Position numbers and translations under genes: made by a program. The notes below the pieces were generated by a model. That model searched no databases, was not told the DNA's origin, and saw only the letters and a program-made list of their open reading frames with translations. Of a DNA stretch of 64,000 nucleotides, positions 1 through 12,046 are shown piece by piece (the stretch's first letter is position 1; every line of letters begins with the position of its first letter). Source of the DNA: Cannabis sativa (taxonomy: Eukaryota; Streptophyta; Magnoliopsida; Rosales; Cannabaceae); NCBI RefSeq assembly GCF_029168945.1, contig NC_083601.1, positions 36,445,660-36,509,659 on the forward strand, written 5' to 3'.

Positions 1-1
1 A

Positions 2-2173
2 AATGCAAAGTTTCGAAGCGAGATCATGTCCTTTCAACAATTGGAAGATGAGACTACTAGTGATGCATGGGAAAGGTTCAAGGAGTTGTTGAGGAAGTGC
101 CCACATCATGGTATTCCCCATTGTATCCAACTTGAGACTTTTTACAATGGTCTCAATGCGGCTTCTAGGATGGTGTTGGACGCTTCGGCTAATGGAGCCA
201 TTCTTTCCAAGTCTTACAATGAAGCTTTTGAGATTTTGGAAAGGATAGCTAGCAACAACTATCAATGGTCAACTAATAGAGCTCCTACAAGCCGAAAAGT
301 AGCGGGTGTTCTTGAAGTAGATGCTTTGACCGCTCTAACCGCTCAAATGGCCTCAATGACCAACATTTTGAAGAATATGAATATGGGAGGAAGTGTACAA
401 CCAGCCGCTGCCATTCAAAGGGCAGAAATCTCTTGTGTGTATTGTGGTGATGGGCATACTTTTGAAAATTGCCCCTCAAATCCAGCTTCGGTTTGCTATG
501 TGGGTAATCAAAACTTCAACCGCAACAACAATTCATACTCAAACTCCTACAATCCGGCATGGAAGCATCATCCGAACTTTTCATGGGGAGGTCAAGGGGC
601 CAGTTCAAGTGGAGCACAACAAGCACAAGGAAAGCAATCATTTCCACCGGGTTTTTCTCAACAACCTCACCAACCTCAAGGCTCTCAAACTAGTTCTTTG
701 GAGAGCTTAATGAGAGATTATATGGCCAAGAATGACGCTGTAATTCAAAGCCAAGCAGCATCTCTTCGGAATCTTGAAGTTCAATTGGGGCAATTGGCCA
801 AGGATTTGAAGAATAGACCACAAGGCACTTTGCCTAGTGACACCGAAAACCCAAGAAGAGATTGCAAAGAACATTGCAAAGCGGTAACCTTGAGAAGTGG
901 AAAAATAATTGAGTCAAATGTGGCTGCAGAAGAAAAGAAAGAGCCCTCTTCAATCCAAAAAGAGGGGGAAATGAAGAAAAAACCAGCAACTTCAGCTGCT
1001 GAAATTCCCCCAGTAGTTACAGCATCCAGTCAGCATTCTACTGCAGAAAAGTCTTTGCAAAAGCCACCTCTACCATTTCCTCAACGGTTCAAGAAACAAC
1101 AAGATGATGGTCAATTCCGGAGATTCCTTGATGTTTTAAAGCAGCTCCACATCAATATACCATTAGTGGAAGCTTTAGAGCAAATGCCAACCTATGTGAA
1201 GTTTTTGAAGGATATTTTGACAAAGAAAAGGAGGCTTGGGGAGTTTGAAACGGTCGCTTTGACGGAGGGATGTAGTGCTATGTTGAAAAGTAAAATTCCA
1301 CCCAAATTGAAAGATCCGGACAGCTTTACAATTCCTATTTCTATAGGGGGTCGAGATGTTGGAAGAGCTCTTTGTGACTTGGGAGCTAGTATTAATCTCA
1401 TGCCTATGTCTATTTTTAGGAAGTTGGGAATTGGAGAAGCAAGGCCAACCACCGTCACTTTGCAATTAGCGGATCGTTCCATGGCTCATCCGGAAGGAAA
1501 AATTGAAGATGTGTTGGTACAAGTGGATAAGTTCATTTTTCCGGCCGATTTCATTATTCTTGACTATGAGGAAGATAGGGAAGTTCCAATCATTTTAGGG
1601 AGGCCATTTCTTGCCACGGGAAGAACTTTGATAGATGTTGAAAAGGGAGAGCTTACCATGAGAGCTCAAGATGAGCAAGCCACATTCAAGGTCTTTCATC
1701 CTATGCGTGCTCCGGATGCAATAGGAGAATGCTTAGCAATTGGAGATATGGATCCTAACATGGTTGAGGAGTCCAAATTCAAAAATAGTAAGAAGGTGAG
1801 AAAGAAGATTCCCCTTAAAGAAATTGCTAAGGATCACGAGCCGCAAGAAAGCAAAGACAAAACATCATTTGACCCTAAAAAACCACCCAAAAAGAAGAGA
1901 AAGAAAAAGAAGTTTAGTAGAAAATTTTGGTCTCAAATGTTTGAAGTTGGGCAACAAGTGATTTTTGCTAACTCTTTAATGAAGGCTACTCATGGACGAC
2001 TAGATTCAAGGTGTGATGGATCTTTCTTGGTGGTGAGAGTGTACCCCGATGGGGTGGTAGAACTACGTGATGCACTTTCAAGAAGAAAATTTTTGGTGAA
2101 AGGCCAAGGAGTGAAGTTTGGGAGTGGTGAGGTTGATCGAGCAAAGACCTCCATCACATTGGAAGAGGCTTGA
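2..2173 (+). CDS. Retrotransposon Gag-protease polyprotein fused to an integrase C-terminal tail (5' partial)
   Basis: The frame is open to the left edge, so the Met at 26 is probably internal; numbering below counts from it. Residues about 1-85 are the retrotransposon gag capsid domain (AWERFKELLRKCPHHG, FYNGLN). C137-X2-C140-X3-H144-X4-C149 is a zinc knuckle one residue shorter than the usual CX2CX4HX4C. Residues about 425-540 are a retropepsin-like aspartic protease with LCDLGASINLMP and a later ILGRPFLATGR strand. After a very basic linker (PKKPPKKKRKKKK, about 615-627) the last 70 residues resemble the GPF/Y-type tail of gypsy integrases (FEVGQQVIF..., GSFLVVRVYPDGVVEL). Reverse transcriptase, RNase H and the integrase core are missing while the frame stays open. 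This suggests an internal deletion that gave a non-autonomous gag-PR protein. It might still form particles; that is inference. Confidence 0.85.
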   Translation, partial: NAKFRSEIMSFQQLEDETTSDAWERFKELLRKCPHHGIPHCIQLETFYNGLNAASRMVLDASANGAILSKSYNEAFEILERIASNNYQWSTNRAPTSRKVAGVLEVDALTALTAQMASMTNILKNMNMGGSVQPAAAIQRAEISCVYCGDGHTFENCPSNPASVCYVGNQNFNRNNNSYSNSYNPAWKHHPNFSWGGQGASSSGAQQAQGKQSFPPGFSQQPHQPQGSQTSSLESLMRDYMAKNDAVIQSQAASLRNLEVQLGQLAKDLKNRPQGTLPSDTENPRRDCKEHCKAVTLRSGKIIESNVAAEEKKEPSSIQKEGEMKKKPATSAAEIPPVVTASSQHSTAEKSLQKPPLPFPQRFKKQQDDGQFRRFLDVLKQLHINIPLVEALEQMPTYVKFLKDILTKKRRLGEFETVALTEGCSAMLKSKIPPKLKDPDSFTIPISIGGRDVGRALCDLGASINLMPMSIFRKLGIGEARPTTVTLQLADRSMAHPEGKIEDVLVQVDKFIFPADFIILDYEEDREVPIILGRPFLATGRTLIDVEKGELTMRAQDEQATFKVFHPMRAPDAIGECLAIGDMDPNMVEESKFKNSKKVRKKIPLKEIAKDHEPQESKDKTSFDPKKPPKKKRKKKKFSRKFWSQMFEVGQQVIFANSLMKATHGRLDSRCDGSFLVVRVYPDGVVELRDALSRRKFLVKGQGVKFGSGEVDRAKTSITLEEA

Positions 2174-3867
2174 GGAAGAAGGGTCTCGGGTTGTCATGGC
2201 TGTAGTGAATCACATTTGGGCAACCCAAGAGCGGAGGAACAAGATTATATTTAGTTATATATATGTTATGTAATAAGTTTGGGGTGTGCCACCCCTTGAA
2301 AAAATATATATATGTATTTACAATTAAGTTTGGGGTGTGCCACCCCTTGAAAAAAAAAAAGAAAAAAAGAAAAAAAAAGAGAAAAAGAAGAAAAAGAAAA
2401 AAAAAATTAGTATATACATACTTATATAATTACATATATATATAACTTTTAATTTCCTACATTTACTAATGATTTTGCTGTAGTGTGGTGATCTTTATTG
2501 CTGGTGCAAAGCAAGGAATGACAGAAAAAGGAAATTTCTTTGCAATATGGTGTGAGCAAATTTGTATGTTGAAGCGGTAGGTCCCGTACGGACATTGGAT
2601 CGGCATCGCTTGACATTTTGAAGCAGAGACTCTAGTGGGGAAGAGTTCAAATCTTGAGGGAGTTTTTTTTTTTCCTTAGTTAAATTGTTATTGCTGGTTG
2701 TGTTTGATTGTTTACTTAGTTTACTTTTATTGTTGTCTTTAGTTGTGTGAGTAATAAATATTATGTGGATTAGATGTGTATTAATCATGTTGTTTTGTCA
2801 TGTTTGTTACGTTTTGTTTTAGCTTGCAAATGAGAAAAATATTGCATGTATTTTCAGCTTGGTTTAGTGTAGCGCTCGATGATGAAAAATATCCATTTTC
2901 CTCTATTTGTGGAGTGCCTTGGTTTGTGTGTTGAAAATGCTAATTTTAAGTGTTATTTTTGTCCAAATGCTAGCCTATGAGGAATGCTTTCAACAATTGT
3001 GTGCTTGTGTTATTCCACCATACCTTGAGTTTTTAGAATAGCTAACACTTTGAGAGAGTTTAAGCATCTAGAATTAGCTAGTGTAATCCTTGAGGCGAAA
3101 TCCTGGCGAGCTTTATAACTTAGAAATGATTTAGGCCATCTTTGGACGTTTGAGCCTTTCTAACCTTCCCTATAAAATCAATTTTTCTCTAGTCACCCAA
3201 GTTTGAGCCGTTTAGCCTATTCTTGTTGTGCAACCCAATCATACATCTAACGCCAATCCTAATTTGCATTTCCACATATATCCTAACTTAATTGCTCACT
3301 TGTCAAGAGCCAAGTTTCACATTAAGTTTGGGGTGAGTGCGGTGAGTGTAACTTGTGGCGAGCTAATTCAAGGTTATACTTTTAGCCACATTGGGGACAA
3401 TGTTGGATTGTAAGTTTGGGGTGGGGGAATTAGCTCACAAAGTATATGAGTATGAACTTTCAATTAACCTTCTCTTGCTATTTATTATATAAGTATAATA
3501 TAGTAATAAATGTCTTTCTAATATATAAAAAAAAAAAGAAGAGAATAAACGTAGCAAGAGAAGTCAATTTTAATATCAAGTACTTGTGAGTATTGAATTA
3601 GGGAAGAGGGTCAAGAGAAAAAAAAATTTACGGAAGAGACTCGGCTTTTGACAAGTGAAGTGGTTAGGTGTTGAGCTAGCTTAAATACATCCTATACCAT
3701 ACCCTAACCCAAGCCTAACATTCAAGCCTAGTCAAGTCCTTTTGATCTAAGTTGCAAAGCTAAGCTACATTAGTGGAGAGGATTGCACTAATTCAACTTA
3801 TGGAAGCAAACCTTTAAACTTGAGGATCAAAGGTGGTTGTTATAGAAATTCAAGTTGTTGGTGGGAA
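2174..3867 (+). other. Internal non-coding region of element 1
   Basis: No supportable protein. It holds conserved blocks also seen in element 2: a GGG...CCC-type inverted motif just after the ORF (about 2217-2230), two hairpin units (2275-2346), a purine-only tract (about 2348-2406), the block GAGGCGAAATCCT (about 3091) with ATGATTTAGGCCAT (about 3126), GGGGACAATGTTG (about 3393) and GTCCTTTTGATCT followed by CTACATTAGTGGAGAG (about 3735-3781). In autonomous Athila elements this interval sits between pol and the 3' LTR and may hold an env-like gene; none is visible here. Confidence 0.7.
2275..2346 (+). repeat. Tandem pair of PPT-like hairpin units
   Basis: Two units start at 2275 and 2326. 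Each is AAGTTTGGGGTG followed by TGC and CACCCC, so GGGGTG/CACCCC can form a perfect 6-bp stem with a 3-nt loop (2281-2295 and 2332-2346). The first 12 bases are identical to the polypurine tract beside the 3' LTR at 14213-14224. Element 2 carries the same pair at 63337-63404. Confidence 0.8.
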
Positions 3868-3872
3868 GTATT

Positions 3873-5766
3873 TGTTGGAAATTATTTTACCAGGATCTTA
3901 GATCTACTCACAAGTATGTTTATTAACATCCTAAATAAGAACTTTCTAAAACGATAAATTAAACACATATAAAGTTTAAGAAACCTTACATTGGTTGCAG
4001 CGGAATTAAATGACTCCTTCCGTTCAGATATCTAGCCCTTGATTCCTTTCTGTAGCAGAGCATTATCAATATCTGAACCTGGATCTCTTTCTCTGAATCT
4101 TTTATGCTGAAACTCCTTTGCTGATGATCTTTCTTCACGATCTTCCTCACTATGATTGAGGTATCACTTGATGTGTGTGGGCACTACTCAAATCACTAAG
4201 GATTTCGAAATTCTAAGGAAGAAGAGAGAGAGTGGTCAGCTAAAGATAGGGAGAGAGAAGGCTCAGTTTTTCTGAATAGAAAAAGTCAGAAGAAAAGTGT
4301 GTAATTTTTCTGAAGCCTTCACTATCTATTTATAGCATTCCTACTAGGGTTAGATTTTAATTATATGGCATTAAAATAATGAAAAAATCAGTTTAAATTT
4401 CCTACAAAAGTGGCTGGCCCTAAACTTAGTGGATTGGGCCTTGCTTTTTGCAATTTTGCAATTTTAACACCTTTTGTATCTGATTTTCTCAAAAATGCCA
4501 ATTTCCTAATTCAACCATTTAAATGCCAATTCTAACTATTTAATAACTATAAATAATTATTAAATAATATTGTCATTTATCATATTTATTAATTGAACCA
4601 TACAAAGTATCATAATTAACAAATATGCCCCTATAAACTCTTTCTTTACAATTTCGCTCTTACTTAGTGAAAATTTCACAAATAGACATAGTCTAACTTG
4701 TGAATTATAATTGATTAATCAAAACCAATTACATGAGTCTTACAAGCAATATTATCTCAACTAGTGGGGGGACCATGGGTCTATATAACCGAGCTTCCAA
4801 TAAGTAGATCAAGAATTTAGCACTAAAATTCACTAACTTATTAATTCTTCGTTGAATCCACGCATAGAACTTAGAATTGAACTCTCAGTATATAGAATGC
4901 TCTATATGTTCCACCATATAGACACATCATTAGTTATCCATTGTTATAATCCTAATGTGATCAATGATCCTCTATATGAATGATCTACACTGTAAAGGGA
5001 TTAAATTACCGTTACACCCTACAATGTATTTATTCCTTAAAACACTTGACCCCGTATAAATGATATTTCAGCTAATGTGAAATGAGTACTCCACCATTTA
5101 TGTTCGTTTGGTCAAGCTCGAAGGAGATCATCCTTTGCTTACTATTCGCCAGATAGAAGCTATAGATTCCATGTTTATGCTAGCGCTCCCACTCAATTGC
5201 ACTACCGTGTTCCCAAAATGTACGTATCACCCTGACCTAAAAGTAGGCTTAACTAACAAATCAAAGAACACGAATAGCCTTTCAAGATTGAGCCTAATCA
5301 TATCAGGATTAAGATCATTTGATCTAGGATCAACTTGGCGATATTGACTTGAATAGATATTACGGTAAGTTTAATAAATCTAAGTCAAAGTTCAATATCG
5401 GTCCCTTCCGATGCATACTCCATGCATCCAACCTGAGCTTTACTTTAACCAATGTTGGAAAGAACATAGTATTTCTCCAAATACAAGTAAACTCTTGTTG
5501 TAGATTATCATATCAGTAAAACCCTGTGTCTGATAAATCTAGGAAACTTTATTCACATAGTCATGTTTACTTTCCAATGTGTTGACGGCACAATAAACAG
5601 GATCAAGTATGTGAAAAGGGTTTCAGATGAATTTATACATTATGTACATATAATCAAGAAATAAATCATGTGAACCATGCAACATTAAATGTTATTTACG
5701 ATCTATATTAATAAGTAAAATACGATTATATTGAAATGAGTTTTATTTAGGGCATAAAACCCAACA
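3873..5766 (-). repeat. LTR of the nested copia (3' LTR in element orientation)
   Basis: 1894 bp, TGTTGG...CCAACA. Near-identical to 12047-13939. A 79-codon ORF (5108-5347) occurs identically in both LTRs but resembles no retroelement protein, and I regard it as chance. Most differences between the LTRs fall at CTG or CAG trinucleotides (see findings). Confidence 0.95.
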
Positions 5767-6239
5767 AACTCCCACTTGCACTAATATAAAACAAAAAGTG
5801 CGTTTCAAATAATCTCAACACCTTGATATACAAATCAAGTGTAGTAGTAGTAAACTCCTCATAATAGGATCTGAAAGGTTGAATTAACCACAACCTTTTC
5901 TCCACCATTACTCTTCCTTTAATCACAAAATCATTGATAATGTGAAATTCCTCTCTATATGTCTACTCTCTTGGGATGTTTGGATTACTATATCTTTGGC
6001 AACTACTTTTGGTTAATCAGGAAATTAACACTAGTAGTTTAAGGCAATTTGGAATGGTGCCAAAGATGTATAGAACTTTCCTTAGACTGAATAAGTACCT
6101 TTAACATTCAGTCTCTCTCTGGTAGACCTAGAGACTTCAGATAGGTTTTTACACTTCTCCAAAATCACTATTCCACCCCCAGAGTAACCACCATCTTATC
6201 AGAAATATTTACTAGCACATAGGCAAATTTCGAAATCTG

Positions 6240-7790
6240 ATATGGTGTAGTCTAAGAGTTTTAAACACACCCTTATAGACTAACATATAGTTCCTCTTCT
6301 TTATCTTAGGATTTACTTGATTGTCTTCCAATGTTCTTCTCCTGGATTAATCTGATACCTACTCATTACTCCCACTCAACAGCAGGTGTCTGGTCTAAGG
6401 CATACAAAAGCATATCTAAGACCTCTCACTGTTGATGTAAGAAATTCTTTCATGGCTTTATCTTTTCTGGAATAGTCAAGACTTTTCCTTAGATAAATAA
6501 AATCTATACCTAAGAAGTTGTGAAGCTTCTATAGATTGCCATTAGAAAGAAAATGCTTGACATCTTACTAAAGTAAGTTGCTTGCATTAGAGTAAGTCAT
6601 TACCAGGTATACCTCAAGCCATAGATTTAGATAAACTCGAACATATAATACTAGGAACGGGAAGTTTGTTAAGTCTATTGAATGGACTTATAAACAAAAA
6701 TTTCCTTTTATGTCCTTGTAATAGAAAACTTTAGGTTATTCCATGTGAATGGATTAAACCATAGTTCTATTGGCTTTCTTCTTAGTTTCTTATCTTGACA
6801 ATCCATTACTTGTTTAAACTCACAATGGATTTTAATCACTTGTGTCTCCCAAGTCATAAGAAGGTGAGTTCCTAGAAACTCTCCCACTACGACAAGGTAC
6901 CGTGAATTATGTCGAAGAAAACTAAATGGTATTGATCTCTTCGGTTGTGACAAGACAACAGAGGCAGTGGGATCATCATATGTTATATAAGATGATAGAA
7001 CACTTTTGGAATCAAGAATAAATATCTCCTTTATTTGCTACTTGTTTTTCAGACTTAGTCATTTTCTTAGAAAAGTAGTATTTGTTTGAACAAACACTTT
7101 CTTATCTATTGACAATGGGATGGTCCACCCCTAATCACTTAGAAAAGCTAACAAACCATGGTTAACAGTTCTAGCCTTTCTTAAGATTTTGATTAGGTCA
7201 TCCATGAATCTAGTAATGATTTACATTAAGTATACAACCATTACATCATTCTGAAATTGTATTACCATAGAAGGACTTAGGCAACGACTAGTAACTAATC
7301 ATCAATATGCAAATCGAAATTTACGGGGAGGTAAGTTTGGATATAATTCAAAAATCAATGTAATGATCTTTGAACCGCATATCTACTAACTATTTCTCCA
7401 CCCCTATCGATTCGCAAGATCTTTAACCACATACCTTAATGGTGTTTAACCATTCTTTAGAAATTGATGAAATTTTTCAAACATTTCAAATTTCTTTGCA
7501 TAAGGTATAATCTAGAGTTATCGTTTTAAGAATACAACGAAAAACTCATATCCACCCCTGAATGTACATCCATCTGCGAATGAGATGAACTACTTTCAGT
7601 GGATATAGGCATATTAACTCTTTGCAGAGATTGATCTTGTCAAAACCACTATGAACAAGATACAAATGCCATAGATTAAAAAAAATGTGGTAGTGTCTTT
7701 GGATGATATAGGTTTAGTTACATCAAAGAGTTCTTAGAATACTTCAAGTGGATCACGGTCACCGAGAATACCTAACTCACATTCCATACG
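6240..7790 (-). pseudogene. Decayed copia pol (GAG-pre-integrase, integrase and RT/RNase H remnants)
   Basis: Conceptual reading of the minus strand, across many stops and frameshifts, gives recognisable copia fragments. At about 7730-7790 is a GAG-pre-integrase-like GILGDRDPLEV. At about 7440-7570 is an integrase stretch with LYLMQRNLKC, and at about 7400-7425 KILRIDRGGE, matching the family motif KxLRSDRGGE. At about 6360-6440 is an RT/RNase H boundary segment resembling VGxLxYAxxCxRPDxxxxVGxxSRYQxNPGxxHW. Their order on the minus strand is the normal copia order. All are non-functional. The integrase catalytic triad cannot be traced in full. Confidence 0.75.
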
Positions 7791-8165
7791 GTTTTAATCC
7801 ATTAATAAAAGATGGATATTAAACACTTGAGAAAGTGTAAGCTGTATTGTATTACGGAATTAGAAATTTAAGAAAATTTCTATTTGGAATCTAAAATTAA
7901 AGTCAAAGACTTAAATTTATACCAAATATAAGGAGTAATTCTATCTTGGACCGACTACTAATACAAACTCTAAGTCGATTTGCCCATACAAGTAGGAGAT
8001 TTCTAAGATTGAGGATTTATATCAATTGGGAATAGAATTTCGGGATTATAATCATATGCGTCATATAAAATGACATGAAATGATTTATAGACCATTCATC
8101 CAATGATATGTTTTGAAAGCTAATTCGAAATGAATAAGCTAAGAGGAATTAGGATAATTTCGTTT

Positions 8166-8920
8166 AAAATAAGAATCCAACGATGCTTCGATTAGCGAAA
8201 GTCAAAGTAATCTTATTTATATAATCTTCTTGTTTCATATCGTAAAAATACTAGTCTAAGGTGTCATCAATTGATGAACAGCTAGATGTCGCATGCACAA
8301 TATTTATCTTTCGAAATCTAACACTATTATGTATGTCTAATGGTGAAAATCCACTAGGGATTTATCTCATTAGATAAACAAGCCAAGTTAGACCAACAAT
8401 GAAGATTCGAAATTAAACTACAACTTAATAACAGAAAATAACATGGTTCAATATAAATTCATACACAATTCAGAAATTATAAGCATATAGCAAGTAGGAA
8501 TGACAAGTGAAAATACTAAAACTTACAATCCTAAATAATTTCCAAGGTTTTCAACAAACTGATACAGTGTCCCGGTAGGCGAGAGTCAAAGCATCATTTA
8601 TTGAATAGAGTTGTCAGCTCTTCTAAAATAGAAACCATTCTAGCAACCTTTTATTCGATCAAAATAAGAATCCAACGTTGTCCCGGTAGGCGAGAGTCAA
8701 GGTTATTCTCATTTTATGAGCTTCCACCATTGTTTCATGTTTCATAAGTTTATCTCTAAGTAGTCACCGTAGGGGAGAGTCTAATAGAGACGAAAACTTA
8801 CAAAACACTTATCAAATGAAATCTTACGGTGTTAAATGCGTTCAACGAATAACCATCCATAGGGGGACGAAGTCTAGCGTCTCGAGGTTATATTGAAAAC
8901 ATTTAACTTTTGTAAGACCA
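8166..8920 (-). repeat. Array of five imperfect stem-loops with a common loop motif
   Basis: Five units of roughly 50-90 bp, each a pair of inverted arms around a related core. Cores: CCCGGTAGGCGAGAGTCAA at 8571-8589 and 8682-8700; diverged forms at 8766-8784, about 8857-8877 and about 8190-8205. Arms: 8550-8565/8591-8606; 8661-8675/8701-8715; 8745-8758/8785-8800; 8831-8854/8886-8907; 8166-8175/8208-8218. Arm sequences differ between most units but pair within each unit. The array lies upstream of the pol remnants in element orientation. Confidence 0.6.
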
Positions 8921-11900
8921 ACAATGGAGATCGAATATCTTAATAATAATCAAGCTCATTATTTAAAGTGAGTTGTATTTTCTTTGATTCTCTTTATTTA
9001 ATTTATTTATTTTAAATATATATTTATTTAAAATTTTCAATTTAGAATGAAAAATTCTAAATATAAATTTTAATTTAATATTTATAAATTTTACTTAGAT
9101 GGATATGAAAATAACATGAATTATTTCCATCTTAGTAATAATTTCCAATAAATATTTAGAAAAAAATATTTAAGTTGTTACAAAATTAATTTAAATTAAT
9201 TTACAACTCAAATTTAATTTTCTATAAATATATATTGCATTTCGAAAAATTAAAGTATATAAGAATACAATTTTCGAAAAATGCATATTAAAATAAAAAA
9301 TAAATCCTGGAAAAAATTATTCTAATTTAATGTTGGCCCAAAATTAATTAATAAAATTAATTTACAACAAAAAATATAATTTTCCTATTTAATTAAATAT
9401 ATAAGAAAAATTACAAATATTTAAGTATGATGATGAAAATCAACTTAAATATTAATTTTCTATTTAATTAAATACTGCTTAGAAAAATACTTCAAGCAAA
9501 AATATCACCTATCTAGATTTTCCTTTGACTAATTAATTCTATTTCTAATAATATACTTTAATTCAATTTATTTTAAATTAATCAATAAATGAAAAAATCA
9601 TTGATTTAAGTTGATCCAAGAATTAATTAAAATAATTAATTTACAACTTAATCTATTTTTCAAGATAAAATTCGAAATTCTAGCATTTAAGAAATGCAAT
9701 TTCGAAAATTGATTAATAAAATAAAGAAAAAATATATTTTGAAAATTATTTAAATTTAGTTGAAAAAATAAATTTCAACTAAAAATAATTTTCTATTTAA
9801 TTAAATGTCATGAAAAAGAAATATTTAAGTATGATGATAAAAATCAACTTAGATATTTAATTTTCAAATTAATTAAATGTATTAAATTCAAGAAATAAAT
9901 AATTAAGTGGAGAGAAGGCTTAATTATTAATCTCTAGTTTAATACTAGGAAAAAATATACTTAAAATAAATTGTACCAAAATTAATTATTTAAATAATTA
10001 ATTTCACAATGTATAATATTTTCCTATTTAATATTAGAAATAATAAGTAGTCTAGAAAATAATTATCTAGAAAATATCTTATTTGACTAAGTATCTTTTC
10101 CACAAAATTTGAAAAAATATCTAATTTAAGTTGTATTAGAAAAAAATCTAGAACTTAAATATTTTTCAAATTTAAATTTAATTAAATATCAAAAATTAAG
10201 TTGTAACCACTTAATTTGAAAATATTCCATTTTAAGTTAATATTCGAAAAGATATTAACTTAAAAAATATCTAAAGAATCTTAATAACCAATGCCTAAAA
10301 TTCCTCAACTTAATTTTGAAATTTTGAATTCAAAAGATATTCAGATTTAAGTTGGTTAGTTGAAGATAACTAAATATCAACTTAAATAGGAATATTTAAT
10401 GAAAAATTTAAATTAAGTTCCAGAAAGAATCTAGATGGTTATAATTCTATATTTAATTAAATACAAGAAAATACACATAGTTTAGCTTAGAATAAAAAAA
10501 ATTCTTTAAACTATGTTTTTCTTAAATTAATTTCAAAATAAATGAAATTAATTATGTTGCTAATCAATTTTAATTAGGTTAAACTAGTGTAATTAACCTA
10601 GTACAGTCATTCAAATCAGGCAAATGGGCCTTCACAATTGGGGTGGTTTGTGTGAGGTCTTGGGTTCGGTATGTCGTACCCACTTCATGGCTCCCAACTC
10701 TCACACAAGGCCCAAAAGAGAGGAATTTAACCTTAATAAGAACAAGCGTTATTCATTGAATAAGTCCCAATAACTAAATGGGCCTAAATAAATTCTATCA
10801 AGAAGCTATGATAATTTATTTTAGCAACAACAACCTATATGTATCTATAATCAAATTAAACACATAGGCTCACACAGCACACTTTGGATGGGTCCTATCA
10901 TGTTGCTAGGTCATACACGAGATGAAAGAAGATTGTAAAATTTTTGTTACAAATTATTAACTTGACCAAGGGAGCCATCAGATCATTAGATCTGGCAAAA
11001 AGTAACCATGGCTATTTGCAATCAAGTAATAATAGGTTTTGAAAACTTACAAACAAGCTAAAACACATACTCCTGCAACAGGGTTAGCTGGATAGTTGGA
11101 ATTAGGATTTATTTAATTTTAAATAAATAATTTCGAATAAATAAATAATTAAATTAAAAAAAAATTAATATTCGAAAAATAATTTAAAAAAAATTAATTT
11201 CGGAATTTAAAATTAAATTTCGAAAATAAAAAAAATTAAAATTAAACCTACTTTTTATCTTATATCTATTTAAAATTACATGATTATAAATATCTATTTT
11301 AAATTTAAATAAGGTCAAAATATCTTAAAAAGATTTAAAAAAAAATAAGATATTTTTAAATATCTTAAAAGATAAGATATTTTAAAATATCTTAAAAGAT
11401 TTTATAAATATCTTAAAAGATATTTTTAAAATATCTTAAATATCTTAAAAGATATTATAAATATCTAAAAAATCTGACCTTAAATTTTAAAAAAAATATA
11501 ATCAAATTTAAAAATAAGATAGATTTTTAAGCAAAAAGATAAATACTAATTCTATTCGAATTCAAATTACACTAATATCTTGAATTAAAAAAAAATTAAA
11601 TTAATTCAAAATGATAATTAGAATTGAATTAGGAATAGTAATAGTATATATACAAAACCATACAAAAAATTGGAAGTTAATTCCATGAAAAAGTATGAAA
11701 AATTGAAGAAAAAGGAAAAAATCCGAAACTGTACGGACAGTTCTGCGATCATGAAACTATCAATATGGCCCCGATTTTGTCAAATCTTCAAAAAATCATA
11801 ACTAATTCAAATAAAATCCAAATTGAGTTCTGTAAAAGGCTAACTTGCTTAATTTTTTCCATACTATCCAATAAAAATAATTCCAGAAACGAAATCACAA

Positions 11901-12046
11901 TTATTTTTCACGAAAATTTCACAAACATCAATCAATCATCAAATAACACTCAATACAACATGATACCATCCAAAGAACATACAAACAATCGTTTTAAAGT
12001 CCAAATTTCTTGCAAGTAAATCAATTACCTTGGCTGCGAGGCCGGT
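8921..12046 (-). other. AT-rich 5' internal region of the nested copia, no coding seen
   Basis: Very AT-rich. From about 8990 to 10600 it is built of diverged, interspersed words such as AATTAATTTACAAC and CTATTTAATTAAAT, giving a quasi-repetitive texture. At about 11300-11470 there are runs of AAATATCTTAAAAGAT. 10620-11060 and 11650-12046 are less biased but hold no ORF I recognise. In element orientation this is the leader and gag region, so gag is either erased or was replaced. Confidence 0.6.

Noticed and set aside
2495..2788. 97-codon minus-strand ORF in element 1, possible env-like gene
   Set aside because: Wrong strand for an element protein, no membrane or signal segment, not conserved in element 2.
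5108..5347. 79-codon ORF, identical copy at 13280-13519
   Set aside because: Its duplication is explained by being in both LTRs of one element; no retroelement or host domain is visible.
8571..8884. Repeated GGTAGGCGAGAGTC units considered as a CRISPR array
   Set aside because: Units are too diverged and are flanked by inverted arms rather than spacers; plant nuclear context and no cas genes.
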